Of a DNA stretch of 64,000 nt, positions 57,381 to 64,000 are shown piece by piece (positions within the stretch are counted from its first letter, which is position 1; each line of letters starts with the position of its first letter). The position numbers and the translations under genes were made by a program. The notes beneath the pieces were generated by a model. The model saw only the letters and a program-made list of their open reading frames with translations, made no database searches and had not been told where the DNA came from. Source of the stretch: Deltaproteobacteria bacterium HGW-Deltaproteobacteria-19 (GTDB taxonomy: Bacteria; Desulfobacterota; Syntrophia; Syntrophales; PHBD01); NCBI GenBank assembly GCA_002841865.1, contig PHBD01000003.1:60530-124529 (forward strand), read 5' to 3'.

Positions 57381-59186
57381 ATGAAGGCCAATCTGGCTCA
57401 GATTTTCAGAAACCAGGCAAAACGATACGGAAACCGTCTCGCCATGGAAAAGCGCAGGAACGGCCGCTGGGAGGGATGGAGCTGGCAGGAGTATTACGAG
57501 AACGCCCGGGCCGTCGGCCTTGGTCTCTACTCACTGGGGATTCGCAAGGGAGACCGGGTATCCATCCTGAGCGAGAACCGCCTCGAGTGGGTTGCCTCGG
57601 ACATGGGCACCCTCGGCATCGGGGTCTGCATGGTTCCCCTTTACACGACCGTCCCGGCCCCCGAGATCGCCTATATCATCGGGAATTCCGAATCCCGGGT
57701 CTTCATCGCCGAGAACAGGAACGTGGTAGACAAGGCGCTCCAGGAGGCACCGGGACTTCCCACCCTGGAGAAGATCGTTGTCATCGACCCGGAGGGATGC
57801 GACCTGTCCAATCCCCAGCTCATGACCTTCAATGAACTCCAGGAACGGGGTCGTGACCTGGCGCGTCGCGAACCGGATCTCTTCGACCGTCTCAACGACG
57901 CCATCGAGGTCGAAGACCTGGCGACGATCGTTTATACGTCCGGAACGACGGGGCACCCCAAGGGGGCCATGATCAGCCACAGCAACATCCTGGCGATTTT
58001 CGACGCCCTGGACACCTGTGTGCCGGCCTATGACACAGACGAGACGGTCCCGTTCCTTCCCCTGTCCCACGTCTTCGAGCGGATCGCCGGCCACTTCTAC
58101 GGGATGAAAGTGGGAATCACGACCCACTACGCCCAGAGCTTCGACACCATCATCGAGGACATCGCCGCAAAGCGCCCCACCATCGTCCTGGCAGTGCCCC
58201 GGGTCTGCGAAAAGATCTACGCCCGGATCCTGGGCCAGGTCAAGGAAGAGCCCCCCTGGAAGCAGCAGGTGTTCCAGTGGGCGACGAAGGTCGGCGGGCA
58301 GGTGAGCAGGCTGAAGGAGCGCGAGAAGCCCATTCCCCTTTCCCTGGACATCCAGTATCGCCTTGCCTACCGGCTCGTCTATCAGAAGCTGAACGAGCGT
58401 CTGGGCGGCCGGGTCCGCTGGATGACTGCCGCCGGCGCACCCCTTTCCCGGGAGATCGCCGATTTCTTCAATTCCGCCGGCATCTTTGTCATCGAGGGAT
58501 ACGGCATGACGGAGAGCACCGCCCCCATCAGCCTGAACGTCATCGGCAGCTATCGCCATGGCACGACCGGTCGCCCCCTGCCCTGCAACCAGGTGAAGAT
58601 CGCCCCGGACGGCGAGATCCTGGCGAAGGGCGGAAACATCATCAAGGGCTACTGGCGGATGCCGGTGCAGACGAAGGAGGCCTTCACCGAAGACGGCTGG
58701 CTCATGACGGGGGACATCGGCAAACTCGACGAGGACGGTTTCCTGATCATCACGGACCGGAAGAAGGACCTGATCATCACTGCCGGCGGAAAGAACATCG
58801 CGCCGCAGAACATCGAGGGGCTCTTCATGAAGGACCCCCTCTTCGAGCACGTGGTGACCATCGGCGACCGAAGGAAATACCTCACCTGCCTCATCACGCT
58901 CAACCTGGCGGAAGCAGCACGCCTCGCAAAAGAGGAAGGATTGTCTTTCTCGAAACCGGAAGACCTCTACGATCTCCCGGGCCTGGGTCCGATTGTCGAC
59001 CGCCATGTCCAGGAGGTGAACAAGAATCTGGCGCGGGTCGAGACAATCAAGTATTATCGCATTCTCCGCAATCCCTTCACGGAACAGACGGGTGAGCTGA
59101 CCCCGTCCCTCAAGATCAAGCGGAAAGTGATCCAGGAGAAGTATCGGAACCTGATTGAGGAGATGTACCCCGCCGGGGGCGAATGA
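57381..59186 (+). CDS. Long-chain acyl-CoA synthetase (AMP-forming)
   Basis: A 601-residue AMP-binding enzyme that would join fatty acid and CoA with ATP. The P-loop YTSGTTGHPKGA is near residue 185, then PLSHVFERIAGHF, GYGMTESTAP, and WLMTGDIGKLDEDGFL with the catalytic Lys in LTPSLKIKRK near the end. ATG 57381 is selected because GGAAGGAGGAG lies just upstream, while the frame reaches 57279. It is followed by an SDR enzyme after 37 bases and both may be involved in fatty acid use. FadD-type length. Confidence 0.9.
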   Translation: MKANLAQIFRNQAKRYGNRLAMEKRRNGRWEGWSWQEYYENARAVGLGLYSLGIRKGDRVSILSENRLEWVASDMGTLGIGVCMVPLYTTVPAPEIAYIIGNSESRVFIAENRNVVDKALQEAPGLPTLEKIVVIDPEGCDLSNPQLMTFNELQERGRDLARREPDLFDRLNDAIEVEDLATIVYTSGTTGHPKGAMISHSNILAIFDALDTCVPAYDTDETVPFLPLSHVFERIAGHFYGMKVGITTHYAQSFDTIIEDIAAKRPTIVLAVPRVCEKIYARILGQVKEEPPWKQQVFQWATKVGGQVSRLKEREKPIPLSLDIQYRLAYRLVYQKLNERLGGRVRWMTAAGAPLSREIADFFNSAGIFVIEGYGMTESTAPISLNVIGSYRHGTTGRPLPCNQVKIAPDGEILAKGGNIIKGYWRMPVQTKEAFTEDGWLMTGDIGKLDEDGFLIITDRKKDLIITAGGKNIAPQNIEGLFMKDPLFEHVVTIGDRRKYLTCLITLNLAEAARLAKEEGLSFSKPEDLYDLPGLGPIVDRHVQEVNKNLARVETIKYYRILRNPFTEQTGELTPSLKIKRKVIQEKYRNLIEEMYPAGGE

Positions 59187-59223
59187 CTCGCGGCTCAATC
59201 CCGGGATGCGAAAAGAGGCTGCC

Positions 59224-60039
59224 ATGAAGAACCTGAAGGGGAAAACGGCCGTCGTGACGGGCGCCGGCATGGGTATGGGGCTGGACCTGTCGAGGAAGCT
59301 CCTCCAGGAGGGCTGCGCTGTGGCCCTGGTGGACGTCAAGCCTGACAGCCTGCAGGCCGCCGAGGAGGAACTCCGCAGCCTCGGGCCCTGCCGGGGCTTC
59401 GTCTGCGACATCTCCGACCGGGCGGCCGTCTATGATCTGGCCGCCAGGATCGAAGCGGACATGGAGCCCCCGGCGATCCTGGTGAACAATGCCGGGATCG
59501 TCACGGCCGCGCCGCTCCTGGACCTGGACGACGACGCCATCGAACGGATGATCCGGGTCAACCTGACGGCCCTCTTCTGGACCTGCAAGGCCTTCCTGCC
59601 GGCCATGCTGCGCCGGGGCGAAGGGCACATCGTCAACTTCGCCTCCGCCGGCGGCATCCTCGCGATCCCGAACCTCTCGGCCTATTGCGCCAGCAAGTTC
59701 GGCGTCATCGGCTTCACCGACAGCCTGCGCCAGGAGATGCGGAAGCTGCGGGCCGATATCGGCGTCACGGTGGTCTGCCCGAATACCGTCAATACGGGAA
59801 TGTTCGAGGGATCGAAGATGGTGGCGGGAACGCAGATGCTGAAACCCGGGGACGTAACGACCCGCGTGGTGGAGGCGATCCGGCGGAACCAGGCCATGGT
59901 GGCCGTCCCGTCCCTGCCCGTAAAGTTCGTGACGCCGCTGATGAAGGTTCTCCTGCCGATCAAGGCCATGGACTGGCTCAACGCGGCTCTGGGGATGGCC
60001 GACGCCAACGATACCTGGACGGGGCACACCAGGCGCTGA
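59224..60039 (+). CDS. Short-chain dehydrogenase/reductase
   Basis: A 271-residue SDR. Rossmann motif TGAGMGMGL (about residues 13-21), NNAG motif in ILVNNAGIV, and the YxxxK pair in SAYCASKFG, so a classical NAD(P)-dependent oxidoreductase with an intact active site. ATG 59224 is used because the coupled distance to the synthetase stop is 37 bases. It may oxidise or reduce a hydroxyacyl or related substrate, guessed from the acyl-CoA synthetase neighbour. It converges with the mltA-like gene. Confidence 0.85.
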   Translation: MKNLKGKTAVVTGAGMGMGLDLSRKLLQEGCAVALVDVKPDSLQAAEEELRSLGPCRGFVCDISDRAAVYDLAARIEADMEPPAILVNNAGIVTAAPLLDLDDDAIERMIRVNLTALFWTCKAFLPAMLRRGEGHIVNFASAGGILAIPNLSAYCASKFGVIGFTDSLRQEMRKLRADIGVTVVCPNTVNTGMFEGSKMVAGTQMLKPGDVTTRVVEAIRRNQAMVAVPSLPVKFVTPLMKVLLPIKAMDWLNAALGMADANDTWTGHTRR

Positions 60040-60075
60040 TCGGCGGTTAGGCGCGGCGCAGGAACAACCTGACGT

Positions 60076-61287
60076 TCAGCGGACCCGTCTGGGAATCAGG
60101 AAGTAAAGCTCCCCCTTCTCCTTAAGGCTCCCCGCCTTTCGCTCCGCTTCGTACCCGGCCCCGCAGAAGAGATCCAGCCGTCCGGGTCCCTTGATGGCCG
60201 CCCCGGCGTCCTGGGCAAGAACAAACCGCGAGAACGGTATCCAGCGGATTTTCCCCATTTCGCCCGTTACGGGCTTGCGTGCCCGGATGAACGCCGCCGC
60301 CCCGGGCGGGAAGATCGCCGCATCCACCGCGATGGACCGGCCCGCCGTGACGGGCACCCCGAGGGATCCCACCGGCTCCCCTTCCAGGATCCGGAAAAAG
60401 ATGTACCGCTCGTTCCAATTGAGGATCTCCTGCCGCTCCTCCGGGTGACCGTTCAGGTGCTCCCGGATGCTCCAGTAGGAGAGGCCTCCCGGGGGCGTAA
60501 TTCCCCGTTCCGTCATGTAGGGTGCAATGCTGCGGAAGGGGCGTCCGTTGGAGCCGGCGTATCCCACCGTGAGGATCGTACCGTCGGGGAGACGGATCCG
60601 GCCGGACCCCTGGATGTGAAGAAAGAACAGCTCCGTCGGATCGTCGACCCAGGCGATCTCCAGTCCCCGTTCCCGGAGCGCTCCGTCTCCGTCGATCTCC
60701 TTCCGGTTCCAGAGCCGGGAAGGCTTTCCGTTCCCGCCACCCGCCCGGGCATTCCTGTCCAGGACTTCCTGCGGCGGCCCGTAAATCGGATAGCGAAAAC
60801 GATCCGTCCGGGTGCGGGATCCCATGAGCTCAGGAACGTAATACCCGGTGAAAAGGACGGTGCCCTGCCCGTCGAGTCCGGATGCCCGGTACAGATCGAA
60901 CCGCTCGGCAATCCGTCTGCACCTTTCTTCCGGCGGGTTCCCCGCCTGCAGGATCTCCAGAAGCTCCTGAAGGGCCTCTCTCATCTCCCGGGGCGCAAAA
61001 TCTTCCGCGCCGATGCGGACGGGGCCAACACCGGCGCGTTCATAATAATCCAGGCTTCTCTCGACGGCGAGCTTCAGGGAAGGCAGATCCAGATCATCGT
61101 TCAGGACGGGAAGGGCATCCCAGGATACCGGCGTCAGGGCCGGGGAGCCGCCGGCCTGAGCGGGCGGGGCGCCCGACAGGGGGGACAGGACCTGCGCCTC
61201 CGTCCGAACGCTGCAGGCAGCCAGGGCGGCGGACAAGAGCAGGGCTATAAGGACGAGCCGGATGCTCCGGCAGTGATCAGAGTTCAA
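60076..61287 (-). CDS. mltA: Membrane-bound lytic murein transglycosylase A
   Basis: A 403-residue lipoprotein with lipobox LAAC (Cys25) that cleaves peptidoglycan. GYYVPELMGSRTRTDRFRYP and the C-terminal 3D domain (three Asp; DAAIFPPGAAAFI and QDAGAAIKGPGRLDLFCG) identify MltA; the catalytic Asp lies in the QDAGAAIKG segment. TTG 61287 is the likely start and overlaps the preceding GNAT stop by eleven bases, implying coupling. It is the last of a minus-strand run with nadK and recN. Confidence 0.85.
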   Translation of the reverse strand: MNSDHCRSIRLVLIALLLSAALAACSVRTEAQVLSPLSGAPPAQAGGSPALTPVSWDALPVLNDDLDLPSLKLAVERSLDYYERAGVGPVRIGAEDFAPREMREALQELLEILQAGNPPEERCRRIAERFDLYRASGLDGQGTVLFTGYYVPELMGSRTRTDRFRYPIYGPPQEVLDRNARAGGGNGKPSRLWNRKEIDGDGALRERGLEIAWVDDPTELFFLHIQGSGRIRLPDGTILTVGYAGSNGRPFRSIAPYMTERGITPPGGLSYWSIREHLNGHPEERQEILNWNERYIFFRILEGEPVGSLGVPVTAGRSIAVDAAIFPPGAAAFIRARKPVTGEMGKIRWIPFSRFVLAQDAGAAIKGPGRLDLFCGAGYEAERKAGSLKEKGELYFLIPRRVR

Positions 61288-61735
61288 TGATCATCGCCAC
61301 TTCGTCACAGTAATCGGGGTATTTCGGACAGCGGAAGCAGTCCGACCAGATCTTCTCGGAGAGGCTCTGGCGCTCGACCTCCCGGAAACCGAGGGCCCGG
61401 AAGAACTCCGGCCGGTACGTCAGGGTGAAAACGCGGAAGAGCTCCAGCGTGATGGCCTCGGAGATGCAGGCCTCCACCAGCATCCGCCCGATGCCGCGCT
61501 TGCGGACCGTCTCCTCCACGAACAGGGAACGGATCTCCGCCAGGTTCTCCCAGATGATGTTCATGGCGCAGATACCCACCAGGGTTTCCCCGTCGTCTTC
61601 GAGACAGACGAAGAAATCCCGGATGTTCCCGTAGATGTCCATGAGCGACCGGGGGAGCATTTCCCCCTGCCCGGACGAGACGTTGATCATACGATGAATC
61701 GTCCGGACGTCGCTGATGCGGGCCTTTCTCAACAT
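61277..61735 (-). CDS. GNAT acetyltransferase, short N-acetylglutamate synthase-like
   Basis: A 152-residue GNAT protein with VEETVRKRGIGRMLVEACIS (motif A), FRALGFREVERQSLSEKIW and a cysteine-rich C-terminal region FRCPKYPDYCDEVAM. Single-domain proteins with this tail are the short ArgA-type enzymes of Desulfobacterota, making N-acetylglutamate for arginine synthesis. GGGAGGGCGG precedes ATG 61735. Assignment as ArgA is by family memory only; the gene lies between recN and mltA. It overlaps mltA by eleven bases. Confidence 0.75.
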   Translation of the reverse strand: MLRKARISDVRTIHRMINVSSGQGEMLPRSLMDIYGNIRDFFVCLEDDGETLVGICAMNIIWENLAEIRSLFVEETVRKRGIGRMLVEACISEAITLELFRVFTLTYRPEFFRALGFREVERQSLSEKIWSDCFRCPKYPDYCDEVAMIIEL

Positions 61736-61771
61736 GTCCGCCCTCCCGGCCCGGCTGCACGATCGGGGCCG

Positions 61772-61891
61772 CTACTTCGCCTTATCCTGGCCCTTGGGAG
61801 CATTCTTCCGGCGCAGCCTCAGGCTCTCCCTCCGCCGTTTCCTGCGCCGGTCCAATTCCTTCTTTCGCTCACACTTCTTATGTCTTGCCAT
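61772..61891 (-). CDS. Very small basic protein (39 aa)
   Basis: A 39-residue ORF with a good ribosome binding site (AGAGGGGATTCC) before ATG 61891, ending 36 bases before the GNAT start at 61735. About half of its residues are Lys or Arg (KKELDRRRKRRRESLRLRRK), with His and Cys near the N-terminus (MARHKKCERKK). Its size and composition suggest a nucleic acid-binding peptide. It is outside any other gene and in the same strand as the recN-mltA run. I recall no family name for it. Confidence 0.55.
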   Translation of the reverse strand: MARHKKCERKKELDRRRKRRRESLRLRRKNAPKGQDKAK

Positions 61892-62000
61892 GGAATCCCC
61901 TCTCGAAAAAGCCGCTCCGACCGGACGGCCGAAACGGTGAATTTTTGTGCCCTTCTACCATGCGAGCCCGCCGTTGTAAACCTCCCAGCGCATCCTTTCG

Positions 62001-63686
62001 TCAGGTTCTCCCCGCGGCGCGGCCCAGCATTTCGCGGGCATGGGCCCGGGTCTTCTCGGTGATCCGCACGCCGCCCAGCATCCGGGCCACCTCCTCGAGG
62101 CGTTCCTCCTCGGAAAGGACCTCCACCCGGGAGGCCGTCCGCTCCTCCGCGAGGGCCTTCGAGACCCGGAAGTGCCGCTGGGCGAAGCAGGCGATCTGCG
62201 GCAGGTGGGTGATGCAGACGACCTGGTGGTGCCCGGAGACATCCCGGATCCGCTCCCCCACCACTTCCGCCGTCGCCCCGCCGATCCCGCTGTCCACCTC
62301 GTCGAAGACGATCGTCCCCACGGACCCGCCGCGGACCAGGACCTTCTTCATCGCCAGGATGATGCGGGACAGCTCGCCGCCCGAGGCGATCCGGTGCAGC
62401 GGTTTCGGCTCCTCCCCGACATTGGTGGACAGGAGGAACTCCACGTTGTCCCAGCCCCGCCGGCCAATCTCCCGCGTCTCCGTGTCCCCGGACGGGCGGA
62501 AAAGAATCTCGAACTGCGCAGGGTCCATCCGGAGAGACCGGATCTCTTCCTCCATGCTCTCCCGGAGTCCCAGGGCTCCCTGCCGCCGCCGCTCCGACAG
62601 CACCTGCGCCCGCTCCTCCAGCAAGGCGCGCATGCGGGTCTCCTCACGGCCCAGATGCTCCGCGTCCTCCTCGATCCGGGAGATGCGATCCAGCTCCTTC
62701 TCCATCTCGTCCGCCCGGTCCAGGATCGCGGATTCGTCGCCGTCGTATTTGCGTTTGAGCCGCCGGAGCAGCTCCAGGCGCTCCTCGATGGCCTCGATGC
62801 GTCCCGGATCGACGTTCAGCCCGTCGCGATATACCCGGAGGGTCCCCGCTGTCTCTTCCAGGCTGTAATAAAGTCCCTCCAGATCCGCCTCGGAAAGGCC
62901 GAAGGCCCCGTCAATCCGCCGGATTTCCCGTACGTCCGCCACGATCCCGCGGAGGGAATCGAGGACGGCGCCGTCCCGGCCGTGCAGGCTCTCATGGGCC
63001 CGCCCCGCCAGTTCCTGCAGTTTCCGGACGTTCCCGAGAACCTGCCGCTCGTTTTTGAGGTCCGCCTCCTCCCCCGGTGCCGGTCCCGCCCCCCGGATCT
63101 CCCGGATCGAGAAACGGAGCCATTCCTCCCGCTCCAGTCGCTGCCGGCGGACCCTCTCGATCTCCCGGAGCCGGGCGAGAACGGCCTGGTATTCGTCGAA
63201 CAGGATTCCGAAGGCCTCCCGTTCCTCCGCCAGGCCGGCATAGGCGTCCAGAAGATCCAGGTGGCGCTCCGGGTTCAGGAGAACCTGGTGCTCGTGCTGG
63301 CTGCAGATGTCCACGAGGCACTCCCCGAGCATCGACAGCATGGACAGGCTCAACGGGTGCCCGTTGACGTGGATGCGGTTCTTTCCGCCGCGGGAGACGC
63401 TGCGCCGGATCACCAGTTCCTCCGCCGGGGCCAGCCCCATCCCGGCCATCCGATTCGCCAGTTCCCCGTTTTCCGGGACCCGGAAGACCGCCTCCACGAC
63501 GGCCTCGTCCGCGGAGGTCCGGATCATCTCGGCGGAAGCCCGGTCGCCGAGCAGAAGACTGAGTGCCCCGACAATGATGGATTTCCCGGCTCCGGTCTCG
63601 CCGGACAGGACATTCAGGCCCGGGTGAAAGGAGATCTCCAGCGTGTCGATGATGGCGAAGTTTTGGATGCAGAGCTCTGCAAGCAT
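62001..63686 (-). CDS. recN: DNA repair protein RecN
   Basis: A 561-residue SMC-like ATPase that tethers DNA ends in double-strand break repair. Walker A SGETGAGKSIIVGALSLLLG is near the N-terminus, followed by a long coiled-coil middle (Arg/Glu-rich, about 170-350), and the ABC signature (ASGGELSRIILAMK) and Walker B (TIVFDEVDSGIGG) near the C-terminus. ATG 63686 gives the standard start MLAELCIQNFAIID; the frame extends to 63905. It follows nadK after 23 bases, a typical order. Confidence 0.9.
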   Translation of the reverse strand: MLAELCIQNFAIIDTLEISFHPGLNVLSGETGAGKSIIVGALSLLLGDRASAEMIRTSADEAVVEAVFRVPENGELANRMAGMGLAPAEELVIRRSVSRGGKNRIHVNGHPLSLSMLSMLGECLVDICSQHEHQVLLNPERHLDLLDAYAGLAEEREAFGILFDEYQAVLARLREIERVRRQRLEREEWLRFSIREIRGAGPAPGEEADLKNERQVLGNVRKLQELAGRAHESLHGRDGAVLDSLRGIVADVREIRRIDGAFGLSEADLEGLYYSLEETAGTLRVYRDGLNVDPGRIEAIEERLELLRRLKRKYDGDESAILDRADEMEKELDRISRIEEDAEHLGREETRMRALLEERAQVLSERRRQGALGLRESMEEEIRSLRMDPAQFEILFRPSGDTETREIGRRGWDNVEFLLSTNVGEEPKPLHRIASGGELSRIILAMKKVLVRGGSVGTIVFDEVDSGIGGATAEVVGERIRDVSGHHQVVCITHLPQIACFAQRHFRVSKALAEERTASRVEVLSEEERLEEVARMLGGVRITEKTRAHAREMLGRAAGRT

Positions 63687-63709
63687 GGTCCCGATAGGGG
63701 CTCTCCCGG

Positions 63710-64000
63710 TCAGGGAATGGGTTTCTCGCCCGGCCCCACACCCCATCCCAGCTTGGTCCGGAGGATCTCCAGGTAATCCCGGTGGGGGGATGCGACGAGG
63801 GTCGTCACGAAGGGCGACTTCTGGACCGTGACGGAGTCTCCGGCGCGGAGCGTAAAGGTGGTCTGTCCGTCGAGGGTCACGGTGGCCCCGGCCTCTTTCG
63901 ACCACAGGGTGACTTTCATCACCGCCGAGTCGGGGAGGATGATGGGGCGGTTGGACAGGGCATGGGGACAGATCGGATTGAGGATGATCGAGTCCTGGTC
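63710..64000 (-). CDS. nadK: NAD kinase, C-terminal part (partial)
   Basis: A partial CDS running off the right edge of the window. The C-terminal part reads LNPICPHALSNRPIILPDSA, then QTTFTLRAGDSVTVQKSP, the conserved end of NAD kinase (ppnK), which phosphorylates NAD to NADP. The stop is at 63710 on the minus strand and recN follows after 23 bases. The GGDG and NE/D motifs would be outside the window. Confidence 0.85.
   Translation of the reverse strand, partial: DQDSIILNPICPHALSNRPIILPDSAVMKVTLWSKEAGATVTLDGQTTFTLRAGDSVTVQKSPFVTTLVASPHRDYLEILRTKLGWGVGPGEKPIP

Noticed and set aside
62040..63776. Plus-strand ORF of 578 residues opposite recN
   Set aside because: Arises from third-position GC bias on the opposite strand; recN motifs are complete.
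1..64000. tRNA, rRNA, CRISPR arrays and complete insertion sequences
   Set aside because: Read on both strands by eye without finding a T-loop-type GGTTCGA cloverleaf, repeat-spacer arrays or transposase genes; a weak tRNA could be missed without a covariance search.

Overview
The window reads as a stretch of chromosome from a GC-rich (roughly 60 percent by eye) Gram-negative bacterium. The gene set points to Desulfobacterota (former Deltaproteobacteria), perhaps near Syntrophales: a CCG-domain heterodisulfide-reductase-like iron-sulfur protein, a long-chain acyl-CoA synthetase with an SDR enzyme, a short ArgA-type acetyltransferase ending in a cysteine-rich tail, MltA and an autotransporter (outer-membrane genes), and a nadK-recN pair. 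No rRNA, tRNA or CRISPR array was seen, so the taxonomy is inference.

Region 1 (1-13004) is the right-hand part of a Mu-like transposable prophage with a lambda-type siphovirus tail: DUF1834 protein, tail tube, a frameshifted tail-assembly chaperone pair, tape measure, tail-tip proteins M, L, K and I/J (J split by one in-frame stop), collar-domain fibre, fibre-assembly protein and an orphan Dam-type methylase. It ends in three spaced end-binding-like repeats and a CA terminus, and it appears to have cut a host gene whose C-terminal piece (13005-13371) lies directly outside.

Region 2 (13.4-23.8 kb) is mixed host DNA: a CGNR regulator with a haloacid dehalogenase, a Nudix hydrolase, a deleted methyltransferase, a run of small secreted or membrane proteins of unknown role, a metalloprotease, a PAS-GGDEF diguanylate cyclase, YaiI/YwbE and an EF-hand protein. 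Region 3 (23.8-29 kb, minus strand) is a MacB-like ATPase/permease/adaptor exporter plus a universal stress protein. Region 4 (29.4-34.2 kb, minus strand) is a trehalose cluster holding two routes, OtsA/OtsB and a TreT-like glycosyltransferase, with a DUF5752 protein. A candidate small RNA with its own promoter and terminator lies upstream of otsB.

Region 5 (34.5-37 kb) holds a small membrane protein, a phosphodiesterase and a biotin carboxylase. Region 6 (37-46.7 kb) is the most distinctive: a secreted DUF4214-Fn3-HExxH protein sits between a diverged copy of an autotransporter promoter and the decayed end of an autotransporter barrel. Next come an intact autotransporter, a periplasmic sugar-binding-type lipoprotein with no transporter, a sensor histidine kinase and a REC-HD-GYP protein, together resembling a ligand-to-c-di-GMP surface-adhesion circuit. 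Region 7 (46.8-64 kb) is housekeeping and metabolism: a DUF2254-like membrane protein, a DUF3141 PhaC-like hydrolase, small conserved proteins, a J-domain protein, cysteine desulfurase, GNAT, Sir2, CCG Fe-S protein, acyl-CoA synthetase, SDR, and the minus-strand run nadK-recN-small basic protein-GNAT-mltA.
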